A stretch of 64,000 nt of DNA from contig NC_134526.1 of assembly GCF_027942865.1 (NCBI RefSeq), positions 12,122,284-12,186,283 on the forward strand. Direction: 5' to 3'. This DNA is from Odontesthes bonariensis (Eukaryota > Chordata > Actinopteri > Atheriniformes > Atherinopsidae). Numbering within the stretch: position 1 is the first letter of the stretch; every line of letters starts with the position of its first letter. Shown in pieces: positions 26,348-39,258 of this stretch. Made by a program: the position numbers and the translations under genes. Below the pieces are notes generated by a model that saw only the letters and a program-made list of their open reading frames with translations, had not been told where the DNA came from and did no database searches.

Positions 26348-29300
26348 TTGCCTAAATTGATGACGACGGGAGCGCGCAGTGTCGGGGCTGCAACACACAC
26401 GATGGATCTGGAAGAGTTTGCAGAAACGGTATCACAGAGATTGTGGCTTTTGCAACTTGATCAGCTCAAAGAGGTGTGTGTGGAAGTTAAAATCCCGAGT
26501 GGAGATGTCACAAGCAGGCGAGCGTTAATCCGACAAATAACAAAATACATTGACGATGTAATTAATGACGAAGAGAAGGATGTTTCAACGGGTTTTCTAA
26601 AGAGGATGCTGAAACTTGTTGAACAATTGATTGGAAATCCTGGAAACACAGAATGTGAAGAAAATACAGAGAATACAACAGAGACAACACAGATCAGCCA
26701 GGAAACAGAGGAAGAAATGAGCTTAGCAGAAAAATACAGACAGCTTCAGATCAACAGTCAAGCTCTGCAGGATGAAGTTAGGAGGCTGAGTGAAAAAGTG
26801 AGCAGTGCATCAGCAAGTAAAGCTTCAGCTCCTCAAAACGTGTTGCCTACTGCTGTGAACAGACTCCCTGAAGTGACAATAAGGAGAGAATTCAAGATTT
26901 GTGGTCAGATTGGGGAAAAGGGGCAGAAGGACAGACTGTCATACACGAACCTGATGCATCAGATCGACAGAGGCCTGAGTAAAGGACACAGTGAGGCTGA
27001 GGTCATGGAGGCCGTGATCAAGTCAATCAGTCCAGGTTTGAGTATTCGTGATATGCTTGAGATAAAGAGTGGCCTTACCCTTCCCCAGCTGAAAGGCATA
27101 TTAAAGGGACATTTCAAAGAGGACAGTTCTACAGACTTGTACCACAGACTAATAAACATTACACAAGATAGTCGTGAGTCCCCTCAAAACTTCCTCTTCA
27201 GAGCTATTGAGTTGAAGGAAAGGCTGTTACTTGCTTCAAGAGAAGTGGAATCAGATGAACAGTACAGTGCCGAGCTCATCCAGAAGAAATTCCTGAGGTC
27301 AGTGAGTACTGGACTGTTAAGTGACCATATCAAGTTTCAGCTAAAGCCTTATCTTGATGATCAGAGGGTGACAGATGAAGTACTCATCGACAGAATGAAT
27401 GAAGCTGCTAGTGTTGAATTAGAAAGACAGTCCAAGCAACGAAAATACACAAGCAGCAAGGCTCCAAAAGTAACTGAACTACAGACGGAAATGCAATTTA
27501 GTCAGCCATCTCAAGGTGCAGCTGAAGACAGAGTTGGGATCCAAGAGCAGTCAGCTGAGGTTGTGAAGCCCAAGAGCCGAAAAACACCGACAGTCACCAA
27601 CTCAAGAGACTCGGAGCTCTATGAAACAGTCAGACAACTGAGAGAAGAAATGGCTGAAATACGGAAAAGCATGATGACCCGGCAAGTCAGGACAAGCGCT
27701 CGGAGAGGATGTAAAGTCTGTCAGGAGCAGGGAACAGGTGACCAGTGTGAACACTGTTTCAAGTGTGGACAATCAGGGCACTTCTCCAGGGGCTGTAGAG
27801 GACAAACGAGGCCGGCAGGCAAACCTGATGGCAAGCAAGTGACAATTCAAACAGTCACTCCACCAAAAATGTTGACTCCAAGCCAACCTGAACCAGACAA
27901 CAAGGTGCACGAGCTTCTGTGTGAGAGAATCAGGCAGCTAGAGGCAGAGTTAGAGAAAAGTGGGAGCGCTGAACAGACTGTGGGTGACACCTACGCCAGC
28001 CACCTCTCATTACGTCGCCAAGCCAAGCTGAAAGCCCTCATCGGAAAGAAGTGCATGGTCGATTGTTTCTTTGAGGGAGTACCAACGCGAGCGCTGTGGG
28101 ATACAGGCTCACAGGTAACAATCATAAATGAAAACTGGAGAAAATCCTGCCTCCCACACATACAGTTACGGAGCATGGATGAACTTCTGAGTGAAGATGA
28201 GACTCTTGTTGGCAAAGCAGCAAATCAGACACCAATACCGTTTGCTGGCTGGGTCGAGTTGAAGTTCAAGCTGAGATCAAGTAAGCACCTGCAGCCAGAG
28301 CTACTGGTACCTGTGTTAGTCTCTAATGAGCCAGAAGTAGCAGAGCCACCGATCATCGGCTACAATGTGATCGAGCAGCTGGTTATGAATGGAATGGAGC
28401 AACATCCAGAAGTTACGCCTGCTGTGGTAGGAGAAGCCTTTTCCATTGACTGTAAAAAAGCAAATGTGTTGGTCCACATCGTGAAGAGCTGTGATCAGGA
28501 TGACAAGGAGGGTGTGGTGAAGGTTGGAAGAGTGAAGACAGTGATTCCAGCTGGCCAAACTAGGGAAGTTAAGTGTACTGTGAGGACAGGTCCACTCTCC
28601 ACAAAACAGGATGTCCTCTTTGAACCAGCTGAGATCCCAAAATGGCCAGAGGGCGTGAACATCACAGAAACTGTACTCTGTTTGCAGAAAGGAAACTGGT
28701 CTAGGGTGGCTATCCCCGTCACCAACTACAGCAACCACGACATTACTCTGACCCCTCGCACAGTGCTGGGACAGCTACAGCAGGTCAAGGCTATTTACCC
28801 AGTGGATGTAAGACCTGTAGCCAGTTCCAGTGAGAGCACAGCCAGTGCTAGTGAAAACAAAGTTAGCATAGACAACACACCTGAAAATCAAAAAGAGGAA
28901 CATGGACAGTTGGAAACATGCAAACATGACTCGTGGGACCCTCCAGTGTCAGTGGATCACCTCACTCCAGACCAGCAGAAAAAGGTGAAACAGTTGTTAC
29001 GTGAAGAATGTGCTGCATTTTCAAAAGACGAGAGTGATGTAGGTTGCATTCCATCTCTGCAGTTAAAGATCAGATTGCATGACACAACTCCAGTAAAGCG
29101 CACCTACACCTCAGTACCTAAACCGCTTCACAAGGAAGTGAAGGAGTATTTGGAGGACCTACTGAACAGAGGATGGATTCAAAAGTCCAGGTCCCCGTAT
29201 TCCTCACCAATAGTCTGTGTCCGAAAGAAGGATGGGAGTTTACGTCTGTGCGTGGATTATCGAGAGTTGAACCAGAAATCCATCCCTGACCGTCATCCCA

Positions 29301-32300
29301 TCCCTCGAGTGCAAGATATGCTGAACAGCCTGAGTGGGAGTGCATGGTTCTCGGTGCTGGACCAGGGCAAGGCGTACCATCAGGGTTTCCTCGAGGAGAG
29401 CAGCAGACCACTTACCGCCTTCATAACACCGTGGGGCTTATATGAGTGGGTAAGGATCCCCTTTGGCCTGTCCTCAGCTCCAGCAGAGTTTCAGCGCAGT
29501 ATGGAAGAATGTCTGACAGGTTTAAGAGATGAATCATCGCAGCCATATCTGGATGACAATCTTGTCCACAGCAAGTCTTTTGAGGACCATCTGCGTGATA
29601 CGAGAGACGTGCTACGCCGTTATCAAGCACATGGAGTAAAGCTGACAGCTAAAAAGTGTGAAGTGTTCAAAGACAAAGTGAAGTTCCTGGGAAAGATTGT
29701 GTCCAAGGATGGTTACTCTATGGATCCTGCTGAGTTAGCGCCAGTCCAAGCACTCAAAGACCGAAAACCTGAGACTGTGGGAGACCTGAGAAAGATGCTA
29801 GGGTTCCTCTCCTACTACCGCCCTTACATTGCAAACTTCTCACGCATTGCAAAGCCACTGTACAATCTACTGTCTACTGAGAAGACTCCAGGTAGTAAAG
29901 TTAAAGGAACAAGTGTAAATAAAAGCAAAGGGAAACGCAAGAAGTCGGACCAGCTACACTCGAGCCAGCCAATCACCTGGATGGAAGAACACCAGAAAGT
30001 ACTCTGCCAGCTTATAGAGTACCTGCTGAGTCCACCACTTCTAGGTTATCCAGACTTTGAGAAGCCATTTGTGCTGCATTGTGACGCCTCTCAGGAAGGG
30101 CTTGGTGCAGTACTGTACCAGAGACAACAAGGCAAGCTGGTTGTTATCGGTTATGGGTCCAGAACACTAACTGCTCCAGAAACCAACTACCACCTCCATT
30201 CTGGAAAGTTAGAGTTTCTAGCGATGAAGTGGGCCATCTGTGAAAGATTTAGGGAGTATTTGTATTATGCACCCTCATTCACTGTCTACACCGACAATAA
30301 CCCTTTAACCTATGTTTTGACCACAGCGAAGCTGAATGCCACAACACACCGCTGGATTGCTGAGCTGGCAGACTTTAACTTTTCAATCAAGTATCGCCCT
30401 GGAAAAGAAAATGGTGATGCTGATGGCTTGTCACGTATGCCACTGGATATGGAGCAGTACATCGGCACATGTTCACAGGAGATGGAGCCAGAGGTAATCA
30501 CAACTGTCACACAGGCACTTCAGCTTGAATCCCATGAACGTCAGCCCTGGATGTGTCCAGCCACCATCAGCACAGCGTGTGATGTTGAACAGGAGAGGAT
30601 AACATCCCCGGTGGCAGAACTCTCCACAGAGAAGTTAAAGAAAGCACAAGAGGATGACCCAGTCATTGGCAAAGTGCGAGAATATGTCATCACAGGACAG
30701 TGGCCTAATCTGAGAGAGAGAGACCGGCGTGATGACACCTCTATTCTGATGAGAGAGAGAAACAAGTTGTATGTCAACGAAGATGGCATCCTGTATCGAA
30801 AGTCAGTGGGTCGAGCTCAACTGGTCCTGCCTACAACATTCCATCAACTGATCTATAAAGAGCTACATGAGGAGATGGGACACCTCGGAGTGGAGCGGAC
30901 ACTCAGCTTGATCCGTGACCGATTCTATTGGCCTCACATGCAGAGAGATGTCGACCATTATGTGACCAAGGTGTGCAGCTGTCTGAAACGGAAGCGTCCA
31001 AACAAGCCAACTAGAGCCCCGCTGGTGAATGTTGTAACGACATATCCGTTTGAGATGGTCTCAATAGACTACCTGCACTTGGAAAGCTGTAAAGGAGGGT
31101 ATGAGTACATCCTGGTCGTCGTAGATCACTTCACTCGCTTTGCTCAGGCATACGCGTGCACCAACAAGTCTGCAAAAACGGCTGCTGAAAAGATCTTTGG
31201 AGACTTCGTGCTCAAATTTGGATTTCCTGCAAAGTTGCACCATGACCAGGGAAAGGAGTTTGAGAACAAGCTGTTTTCTAAGCTGGAAGAATACTGTGGC
31301 ATCCAAGGCTCACGCACAACACCTTACCACCCAGCTGGAAACGGTCAAGCTGAGAGATTCAATCGAACACTCCTTTCCATGCTCAGAAACTTGACAGAGG
31401 AAGCCAAGTCAGATTGGAAGAGCTCTTTAGCCAAAGTAGTACATGCGTATAACTGTACGCGCAGCGAAGCAACAGGATATGCCCCGTACTATCTTCTCTA
31501 TGGCAGAAACCCTCGGCTACCAGTGGACATTATGTTTGGCCTGATGCCAAGTGATCAGAGCACCTCACACAGTGAGTATGCCAGTAAGTGGAGAAAGAGG
31601 ATGCAAGAGGCATACAGGCTGGCATCAAAGACAGCTCAGAAGGAGCAAAACAGAGCGAAGAAGCACTATGACCGTAAAACTTACGGTGTGGAACTACAGC
31701 CAGGATGTCGTGTATTAGTGCGGAACTTCAGAGACAGAGGGGGACCTGGGAAGCTCAGATCTTACTGGGAGGAGCAAGTCTATGTTGTAACTGAGAGGAA
31801 ACATAAAGACAGTCCTGTCTATGCAGTACAACCAGAGAAGGGCCCAGGAAAGACTAGAGTCCTGCACAGGAACCTGTTGCTGCCCTGTGCCTTCCTGCCC
31901 GTGGAAGAAGAGGAAGAGCAGAGGAAAAAGGAAAAGAAAAGGAACAAGCCAAACACAGAGAAGAAGAGCAGAAGGCAGCAGGAGCAGAAAGAAAGAGGTC
32001 CTGACAGTAGTTCAGAGGATGAGAGTAACTGGAGGTTCATCACCACACCGCCAGCAGAACTATTACACCAGTCCAGGAGTCAGCTGAGAGTGGACGCAGA
32101 GGAATTCCAGCCACAAAGAGCTGACACAGAGCCAGAGCAGCATGGTGAGGAAGATGAGTGTCCAGACATGGGTGAAGAAAACAGGATGCAACCAGAGATG
32201 GAGAATGGAGAAACGGAAGAGGACAGGTCCGAGCAGATGTCATCATCTGATGAAGCAGACGAGAGGGGTCCTGAGCCGCAGGCAGCTCCACCACGAAAAT

Positions 32301-32383
32301 ATCCTTTGCGAAAAAGAAATCCACCCAGGACATTCACATACAACACATTAGGTCAACCATCAGTAACACTTAGACATAAGTAA
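26348..32383 (+). CDS. Gag-Pol polyprotein of the Ty3/gypsy element
   Basis: A single frame of about 2011 codons. In order it shows a gag-like N-terminal region with a CCHC zinc knuckle near residue 475, an aspartic protease near 590, reverse transcriptase about 960-1150, RNase H about 1240-1340, a zinc-binding segment and integrase core about 1490-1750, and an acidic, lysine-rich C-terminal tail. No envelope gene is seen. Gag and Pol share one frame, as some Ty3/gypsy families do. The frame looks whole. Treated here as an element, not as a host gene. Confidence 0.93.
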   Translation: MPKLMTTGARSVGAATHTMDLEEFAETVSQRLWLLQLDQLKEVCVEVKIPSGDVTSRRALIRQITKYIDDVINDEEKDVSTGFLKRMLKLVEQLIGNPGNTECEENTENTTETTQISQETEEEMSLAEKYRQLQINSQALQDEVRRLSEKVSSASASKASAPQNVLPTAVNRLPEVTIRREFKICGQIGEKGQKDRLSYTNLMHQIDRGLSKGHSEAEVMEAVIKSISPGLSIRDMLEIKSGLTLPQLKGILKGHFKEDSSTDLYHRLINITQDSRESPQNFLFRAIELKERLLLASREVESDEQYSAELIQKKFLRSVSTGLLSDHIKFQLKPYLDDQRVTDEVLIDRMNEAASVELERQSKQRKYTSSKAPKVTELQTEMQFSQPSQGAAEDRVGIQEQSAEVVKPKSRKTPTVTNSRDSELYETVRQLREEMAEIRKSMMTRQVRTSARRGCKVCQEQGTGDQCEHCFKCGQSGHFSRGCRGQTRPAGKPDGKQVTIQTVTPPKMLTPSQPEPDNKVHELLCERIRQLEAELEKSGSAEQTVGDTYASHLSLRRQAKLKALIGKKCMVDCFFEGVPTRALWDTGSQVTIINENWRKSCLPHIQLRSMDELLSEDETLVGKAANQTPIPFAGWVELKFKLRSSKHLQPELLVPVLVSNEPEVAEPPIIGYNVIEQLVMNGMEQHPEVTPAVVGEAFSIDCKKANVLVHIVKSCDQDDKEGVVKVGRVKTVIPAGQTREVKCTVRTGPLSTKQDVLFEPAEIPKWPEGVNITETVLCLQKGNWSRVAIPVTNYSNHDITLTPRTVLGQLQQVKAIYPVDVRPVASSSESTASASENKVSIDNTPENQKEEHGQLETCKHDSWDPPVSVDHLTPDQQKKVKQLLREECAAFSKDESDVGCIPSLQLKIRLHDTTPVKRTYTSVPKPLHKEVKEYLEDLLNRGWIQKSRSPYSSPIVCVRKKDGSLRLCVDYRELNQKSIPDRHPIPRVQDMLNSLSGSAWFSVLDQGKAYHQGFLEESSRPLTAFITPWGLYEWVRIPFGLSSAPAEFQRSMEECLTGLRDESSQPYLDDNLVHSKSFEDHLRDTRDVLRRYQAHGVKLTAKKCEVFKDKVKFLGKIVSKDGYSMDPAELAPVQALKDRKPETVGDLRKMLGFLSYYRPYIANFSRIAKPLYNLLSTEKTPGSKVKGTSVNKSKGKRKKSDQLHSSQPITWMEEHQKVLCQLIEYLLSPPLLGYPDFEKPFVLHCDASQEGLGAVLYQRQQGKLVVIGYGSRTLTAPETNYHLHSGKLEFLAMKWAICERFREYLYYAPSFTVYTDNNPLTYVLTTAKLNATTHRWIAELADFNFSIKYRPGKENGDADGLSRMPLDMEQYIGTCSQEMEPEVITTVTQALQLESHERQPWMCPATISTACDVEQERITSPVAELSTEKLKKAQEDDPVIGKVREYVITGQWPNLRERDRRDDTSILMRERNKLYVNEDGILYRKSVGRAQLVLPTTFHQLIYKELHEEMGHLGVERTLSLIRDRFYWPHMQRDVDHYVTKVCSCLKRKRPNKPTRAPLVNVVTTYPFEMVSIDYLHLESCKGGYEYILVVVDHFTRFAQAYACTNKSAKTAAEKIFGDFVLKFGFPAKLHHDQGKEFENKLFSKLEEYCGIQGSRTTPYHPAGNGQAERFNRTLLSMLRNLTEEAKSDWKSSLAKVVHAYNCTRSEATGYAPYYLLYGRNPRLPVDIMFGLMPSDQSTSHSEYASKWRKRMQEAYRLASKTAQKEQNRAKKHYDRKTYGVELQPGCRVLVRNFRDRGGPGKLRSYWEEQVYVVTERKHKDSPVYAVQPEKGPGKTRVLHRNLLLPCAFLPVEEEEEQRKKEKKRNKPNTEKKSRRQQEQKERGPDSSSEDESNWRFITTPPAELLHQSRSQLRVDAEEFQPQRADTEPEQHGEEDECPDMGEENRMQPEMENGETEEDRSEQMSSSDEADERGPEPQAAPPRKYPLRKRNPPRTFTYNTLGQPSVTLRHK

Positions 32384-32895
32384 AGGTTGCAGCTAAAAGT
32401 AATAGCCATGTTCAGAGTCACATGTTGTGTTTATTATAGTGACAGTTTGAGAAGACAAGAGTTCAAAGTAGCATTTGAAGCTAAAGGATAATGTTAAATT
32501 CATGCAGAATAGTACAGTTAGTTAATGAGTAGAGCACCAGAATCCAGACCGCAGACACATAGGAGAAGACTGTGACATATGTGAAGCATACAGTAGTATA
32601 TGTGGGTCTGTGTAATGGGTTATGGGGTAGAAAAGTGGTTAAAACCTTTCAGTCTGAGATACATTATCTGCTTCAGCGGCAGAGGAGCACGTCGGATATC
32701 ACCTGGCCAGTGATGTCTGCGGCTGACACGTGGCATGAAGAGGGAGATACATGTCATGTCAAAGACTGTGGTTCTACAGACAGTATCCCAAAAGACTGGC
32801 TCCCATATAACCTACCGCTATGACTCAACAGTTTAAGACTTGAGAATTCTGGGAAATTGATAATGTCGGGACGACATTCATTTTGGAGGGGAGAG

Positions 32896-33283
32896 TGTGG
32901 GACCCATAATAATGTTGGTCATGTTGAGACATTGAAGAGAGTACACCCCCCAATATAATGCATTTAATGTTCTACTTTATTAACTGAATTTAATTCATTT
33001 GTTCCTGAGTTTATTTTTGTAATATTTTATTTAATTCACATTAGCAGCTAGATTTGGTCAGGTACATTTGGGGTGTCTATAAATGACATTTGTACAGGCA
33101 CTGTGGACAGCACAGGGGTCCAGGAGAAGAGACAGGAAGACCGTGCGTGTCGAGTGAAAAATGAAAACAGTGAGCAGTATGCTAATGTGCTTGTGTGTAC
33201 GTGAAGAACGAACCCAAGTAAAAGTTTAATTTTGAACTTATGCACGCCTGGCATCCCTTTTTTTGGTGTCCAAGTGTGCAACA
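32896..33283 (+). repeat. Right (3') LTR of the Ty3/gypsy element
   Basis: 388 bp, read as identical to the left LTR; followed by the target duplication AATC at 33284-33287. Confidence 0.93.
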
Positions 33284-33622
33284 AATCGCAAACTTTCAAA
33301 GACGCCACAATAACCGACAGTGTTCTTTCTAATATTTTCATAACTAGCCTAATTATTATTAACTTCTAGCTCTCTATAGCCTTGATTTGTAGTCTACGGT
33401 TGAGTTGTATGGCCTCACGGTTGAATAAGCTCTATTTACCTTGACAATGTTACCTCATCAGGAACAATTGATTATATGCATTGGCTTTTCGAACAAATCT
33501 TTGCACACCACACTGCAACGTGGTCTCAAGAAGCTTAGAACAATAAGACGGAAATAAATGGAGATTATGGTCATAGAATTAATAAATAAACAGACAAAAA
33601 TAAGTAGGCTTTTATCGTGAAT

Positions 33623-33628
33623 TTTATT
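33623..33628 (-). terminator. beta-1 polyadenylation signal AATAAA
   Basis: AATAAA on the minus strand about 100 bases after the beta-1 stop codon. Confidence 0.75.
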
Positions 33629-33723
33629 TGGACTTTGCAACAGTTCCTAGACAGTAAATTGGACATTTTGTAAACTGAAAAAAAACTGCTGCTCGTCAAA
33701 TTATTTTGAATGTTAAATGCCAT

Positions 33724-34461
33724 TCAGTGGTACTGTCTGCCCAGGGCAGAAACGACCACAGCCAGGAACTTCTGCCAGGCCTCCTGGAAACCTGGGGTGA
33801 AAACGCTGGGGCCAAACTTGGCGGCCACAACCACGGAGATGCATTCAGCAAGAGTCTGAAATAAGATGCATAACGGTGGTTAGTATAATGATGATATTAG
33901 GAAAACTGGTTAGCGACACATTAATACGTGATCATGATGATGGGGTCCTTGGAATTGTTAACATACCCTGAAGTTATCGGGATCCACGTGGAGCTTCTCG
34001 GAGTGCATAACGCTCAGTTTGGCGTAGACATTCTTGATGTTGTCCATGTTCTTCACAGCATTCTCCAGCCCACCCATCACTGTCTTTCCGTGCTGGGCCA
34101 CCTTAGGATTTCCCAGGATGGCAGCGTTGGTGGACAGGTTGCCGAATGTCCCAAAGTGTCTCTGAGTCCACGGATAGACAATCAGGAGTCTGGAATTACA
34201 CGATTCAGGAGACAGAAAATGGTCACATTACAGTGCGGAAATTTGTTTTAAAAGAAAACAGATAAGATTATTAGGCTAAATTAGTGTTTAACAAAGGAAA
34301 ACTTAGTCAAGTAACTTTTATGAGGTGTTTAATTAATTCATAAGTATCCTAAATATCGTGAAAGATCACCTGGTCAGAGCCTGGGGTCCAATCTCCCCAA
34401 CATCGATCTTTCCCCACAGGGTTGTGATGGCGCTGCGCTCAGCATCTGTCCACTCGACCAT
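33724..34461 (-). CDS. hbb: Beta-globin 1, adult-type
   Basis: Three exons on the minus strand: 34370-34461 (92 nt), 33967-34189 (223 nt) and 33724-33855 (132 nt), with the classic globin intron positions and phases, giving 148 residues. It binds heme and pairs with alpha chains in red-cell hemoglobin. Counting Met, the distal His is 64 and the proximal His 93, with the family [10 protein letters not shown] segment in exon 2 and HVDPDNFR at its end. Ser follows the proximal His and the chain ends in QYH, residues linked to the Bohr/Root effect in fish. The start [12 protein letters not shown] and the overall sequence resemble adult zebrafish beta chains more than beta-2/3 here. It is divergent from alpha-1 across 866 bp. 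AATAAA follows at 33628-33623. Confidence 0.96.
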
Positions 34462-35327
34462 GTTGACGTTGTTGAGGTTCTCTGTATTTTGAAAAGAATC
34501 TTTAGAAAGTCACGGATGACAAAAAATTTTTGTGGAGGTTAATCTTCAAGAGCTTTTTATTAATTTTACAATGCCACTCCTCTCAACTTTGGGAGCGCCT
34601 GATTGGACAAGAGTCGGCGAGGTGTTGGGTTGTTCGATAAGATCGTTGCCAATAGACCTACTGGACAGAACTGATAAAAAAAAAAATTAAAGATATGCAT
34701 TGGACCCACAAGGCTATCAAACTTTTATACAACATGAGTAAAACATATTAATCGGTAAAGAACTAAACAGATAACCAATTTATTTTTTGCATCACCGGTT
34801 TAATCTTATTCAATTTTAAAACCAGTGGGCCACAGAAGGCTGTCACATTTTGTAGAACATATCTACAATAAACGTCACATTATTACATTTACTTTTATTA
34901 CTTTTAGCTGTTTTCTCCATTACATCCAAATAAGAAACCGTTTGAACTTCAGAAGCTGGTGAACTAATGACTCTTTATTAAAGGCTTTGCAGTATTTTCT
35001 ATATAAATAACGGCAGATATCTGTCTTTGAACCATTGAACATGCTTATACATTTTTAGGACAAAAAATAACAAAATCTTCTTAAGTCTTAATTTGGGCAT
35101 GTAATAACTGATACGAATACTTGAGAACAGGGTGTGGTTTTTTTTTATCTCAGAGGTTAGTCTGGAAACCTCTGGCACTCGCGTTAATGGAGGTGTGTAT
35201 CAAGATTGATACTGGGTGTGGTGCAGTTGGATTTGATACTTAAATTAAAAAAAGGTGGGCAGTTACAAATTGACTGCACTTGCATTTTCAGATCATTCTT
35301 TCTGAATACTTGGAGAAAAAATCAGTC
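34462..35327. promoter_or_regulatory. Shared divergent promoter of beta-1 and alpha-1
   Basis: 866 bp between the two start codons. Toward beta-1 (minus) there is a CCAAT box at about 34602-34606 and a TATA-like AATAAAAAG at 34553-34561. Toward alpha-1 there is a CACCC/KLF site (gggtgtgg, about 35130-35137), a GATA site (AGATAA on minus, 35145-35150), a second gggtgtgg near 35214-35221, and only a weak TATA-like TTAAATTAAA near 35240. The alpha-side modules recur in order before alpha-2. Confidence 0.6.
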
Positions 35328-36059
35328 ATGAGTCTTACTGGAAAGGACAAGTCTGTGGTGTTGGCTTTCTGGCAAAAAGCTTCCCCTCAGAGTGATGTGA
35401 TTGGAGCTGAGGCTTTGGGCAGGTTAGTTTTCTTGAAGTTTTTTGACGTTGCTTTGCGTAGATCACGTTTTTGATCTGCATATTCACAATTTTTCATCTA
35501 TTCGATTCATGTAGGATGCTGACCTCAATAACTTCATTGTATTCTTGTTAATCTCATCATTTATGTTTTTTTTTTTTTGTTTGTTTGTTTTAAAGAATGC
35601 TGACCTCATACCCTCAGACCAAGACCTACTTTGCGCACTGGTCTGATCTGAGCCCTGAGTCTCCTCAGGTGAAAAAGCACGGTGCTACCATCATGGCAGC
35701 CATTGGAAACGCCGTCGGAATGATGGATGACCTTGTCGGAGGTCTGTCCAAGCTGAGCGAGCTTCATGCCTTCAAGCTCCGAATTGACCCTGCCAACTTC
35801 AAGGTAAGCATCACCTTTCACGATCTAGCCCACATTTCAGACACGTCACCGTGTCACAGCTTTAAATGTGATGTATAATATAGACTATCAAGATTTTCCT
35901 TTTATTTCAACGTCTTGCGTGTGTGTTCAGATCCTCGCTCACAACATCATCTTGGTATTGGCCATGTACTTCCCTGGAGAGTTCACCCCAGAAATCCATG
36001 TCTCCGTTGACAAGTTCCTGCAGTGCGTGGCTTTGGCTCTGTCCGACAGATACCGCTAA
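35328..36059 (+). CDS. hba: Alpha-globin 1, adult-type
   Basis: Exons 35328-35422, 35596-35803 and 35931-36059 join to 143 residues, the standard fish alpha length (exons 95, 208 and 129 nt). It begins [20 protein letters not shown]; distal His 60, proximal His 89, both counting Met. Exon 2 encodes the [11 protein letters not shown] segment and the chain ends in a family-typical RYR. AATAAA is at 36151-36156. Exon 2, intron 2 and much of exon 3 are almost identical to alpha-2, whereas exon 1 is clearly different, a sign of gene conversion. It forms a divergent pair with beta-1. Confidence 0.96.
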
Positions 36060-36150
36060 AAAATCCAGCGATCAAGGAGCATCGACTGTATGCAAATGAG
36101 ACGCCATCCAAAATGGGATCAACGCCATCTGCGCACAGAATGACTTGCTG

Positions 36151-36156
36151 AATAAA
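36151..36156 (+). terminator. alpha-1 polyadenylation signal AATAAA
   Basis: AATAAA 92 bases after the alpha-1 stop codon. Confidence 0.8.
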
Positions 36157-36159
36157 TTG

Positions 36160-39045
36160 AATTAATTTTCAGATATTCGTCTCTTCGTGTTTGTTCTCAG
36201 CCCCACATAGCCTAACTCTTTGCATGACACCTCTTTGTTTTTTGAAACAATGCAAATGTATTCATCACAAACCGATCATTCTGTAACCAAAGCAGATTAA
36301 TTTGACATAAACAAAAACAAATAAAACCAACATTCATACAAAACTGACCAAACAGGACTGGAAGTAAAGCACGTGGCACGGTGGTAATGTAACTTCACGG
36401 TTTATTCACCACACCGAGGAATCCTACTTTGAAGAACCAATAAAATATTAAAAAACCCTGTTGTATTTCTTGCTGTTTATTTGGAATTTACAGCATTTTG
36501 TTGTGGCTAACAGGGGGGTTGATATAACTTCACAGTGGACCTATGTACCAATATGGTAGTTCTCAATGTCCTTAAGAACAACCCACGACTTTCAGAAAGT
36601 CTGATGACAAAAGTGTCGTGAATCCAGAAAGCCATTATTTACTCATAGTGTCAGTGAGGCTTTGTGTTCGTGAGACACAACAGTTTAATGCTAACAAATT
36701 ACATTTGTTGGTAATATTCAACAGGTGTCTCGCATTTTTGTTCTCGTTAGTTTCTTCTCACGAATGACAGCATTAATATCCATACTTCAGATCGATCCAG
36801 TCATGAAAAATAACAGAAACAATAGTCTCGAGTCTTACTGTGAGAAGAATAAATCATTGTATCGGTGATAGTGAAAGGACGAACTGTTGCTCGATAAATA
36901 CAAGTAGTTTCTCACGACAATGAGACAATGACAACCTTAAAAGTCACATGATATGCATCTAATTAGCTTCATGTGTGACTGAATTAGACACGAATTGTGT
37001 TTATTAGGTCGCGTTTACACCTAAAATAATGTCATCTCTGTGTTTTCTATGAAGGGTTACATGATTAATGCAGTCACCGTCATAAATCCAAAAATCAGTC
37101 TCAGGACAGGTGGCAGGATTAATGTGATGCCATTAGACTATCTCTGATGAGGTGTTATTACCCAGAAGGATAATAGGGCTGAATGTCTTATTTCATGTGC
37201 AGATGTTCAGATACGACTCATTCCAACATAAAAACTGCTCTAATTCCATTGAGAGGAATTGCTTTGCAATTATTTGATGCACACAGTTGACCTCCTGAAA
37301 TACTTGAATTAGTTAATTTGCAATGAAGCATAAAGAGCTGAAGAGACGTTTTAAAGCTTTCTGTTAAGATAGACTGAAGGGATTAGACTAAAACGTGTCT
37401 TATATGGTTCACATAAAAGCTATAAGATATTCGGTATGTATTAACAGCTGAATAATTTCCAGCCGTCGCCCTTGTGGTTTAGTATTTTTTATGTTATCAT
37501 TAATTTCAGAGGACCGCACCCATAAATATCTAATTGCACATTTTAAGAGAAGCCAGAATAATCAGCGACCACATTTACTCTCACAAGGCCACGAGTAACT
37601 AACTTATGACTGAACTATGAGGTCCATCATCTCAAAGAGCGAAACACCTTCATCCAGCAGCCTCTCACGTCCGACTGGGCTGTAAAACAACTTAATCATG
37701 TCTGTGCAACAAAACAGGTTATTCGATGCTGTTGCCCTCAACCACTCGCAGTCCTTTAGCCTACATTTAGGTTGCTTTCAACTTTGTAAAGAAGTCCTGT
37801 AAATGCCAAGGGTTGATGGGCTAATAAGTAAGCAGGCTCATTATTATTTTGGCTTTATTATATTATCCACTTCTAGATAGACAGATAATGTTAATTGTTA
37901 ATTCTGGGATTCAGTGATATTCTCTGAGTGGGAAGACTTATCGGCCAAACTTAGAAGCAGTGCCATTTATGTGCATGAAAATGGTTTCCAATTAAGGAAG
38001 AGCCTACTCGGATGTGATAGTGCTTTTTGCCAACTCTACCATGCTAATGAGAGTTTTATTGAGAAAGTCTATGATCAAAAACCTTATAAAAAATATCTTT
38101 ATTAAGCATGCATTACATCTCTCGGTCCTAATTAGACCACCTTACAGCAAGTTGGATGTAGCGTCTTTCTCAGGTAACAACTAAGGATGGCCAAGAAAAT
38201 GCCGTTATTACCCAAATGGTCTGATATTAAGCTGTGACTGCTTGATGATATAATATTTTGATCTGAAAATCTACAAAACTGACTAAAGACGTCAAATAAA
38301 ACGCTCTGATGTTCGAGCTAATCACAAACACTCAATAGTGAGGAAATTAAAAGGCAGGCTCTTTCATGTCATATTTGCTACATTAACCCTTTAATATTCT
38401 CCTCTAGCATTTGGTAGAGCGCGATTTCCAGTGACAATAGGGTACCTTATTAAAACAGTTATTGATGTAAACCAACCTAAACTATGTGTAACGCTCAGTT
38501 TAAGTATGAAATGCAAAATAAAGTATGGATTATGTCATTGCATTTTCATATTTTGAGATGTTTACAATAAAGCGTCAACAAAACCACTTGAGAAAAACAT
38601 CATTGATTCTGATCATCTTTGTCCCAAGGGAATTACATTATTTATTTATTTTTTAAATATCATCTTTCCTTTTTCCTTTTTCTCACCCAGGACGTTAAAC
38701 AGTTAAGTAAGCTTTCTTGCCGTTAATTCCATAACTTTATGTGTCTATTCCTTCTTAAATCAAATGAACTAAGGCTTATAGACCTACAAATGAAGAGCTC
38801 ATTGGAGTGAGCATTTTGTGAGATATATGCAAATAACTAAATAGAAATTACACTAAAGGATTGTTTTGTCCACATCAAAACCCTTGAACATGATTCCGCA
38901 GACCTATCCGAAATTATACGCGCAACCTCAAAAATGATGTATTCCTATTTTTTTTTCTCTGCACGGATATTCTTTTGTATACATTAAGAATAAGTAAGTT
39001 ATGCCAATACGTAATTTAAAGTTAAATACCAATTGATGGAAATAT
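36160..39045. other. Intergenic region between alpha-1 and alpha-2
   Basis: About 2.9 kb of AT-rich DNA. I find no coding exon, RNA gene or clear transposon; the short open frame near 37914-38105 resembles nothing known. Confidence 0.6.
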
Positions 39046-39258
39046 AACTTGAGAAGAGGGTGTGGTTAGTTTTATCTCAAGAAATAGCTCAGAAACTTCT
39101 GGTATTTTCCGTCATAGAGGTGTGGTTTAGATTTGATACTGGGCGTGGTGCAGTTTAGTTTGATATAAAAAAAAAAACAGACAGTTAAAACCGTCTTCAC
39201 TAGAATTTCCACAACAGAAAATTTCATTCAATTGAGAAAACTTGTAGAAAAGGGAAAC
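39046..39258 (+). promoter_or_regulatory. alpha-2 promoter
   Basis: A CACCC/KLF site (gggtgtgg, 39058-39065), a GATA site (AGATAA on minus, 39072-39077), a second ggtgtgg near 39119-39125 and a gggcgtgg near 39140-39147 precede a TATA box TATAAAA at 39164-39170, about 90 bases before the ATG. The order of sites matches the alpha-1 promoter. Confidence 0.7.

Larger units (their letters stand above)
25899..33283 (+). mobile_element. Ty3/gypsy LTR retrotransposon, looks whole, very young
   Basis: Two 388-bp LTRs (25899-26286 and 32896-33283), beginning TG and ending CA, appear identical to each other. The element is flanked by a 4-5 bp direct repeat (AATC or AAATC). A primer-binding site at about 26292-26309, which fits the 3' end of a tRNA-Thr from memory, follows the left LTR, and a polypurine tract at about 32885-32895 precedes the right LTR. 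One long open frame lies between. The order of domains, with reverse transcriptase and RNase H ahead of integrase, is that of Ty3/gypsy; the clade is not certain. Identical LTRs point to very recent insertion. It lies between nprl3 and the first globin gene. Confidence 0.95.

Noticed and set aside
26051-26400. Minus-strand open frames across the left LTR
   Set aside because: They repeat in the right LTR and are antisense shadows of the LTR, not genes.
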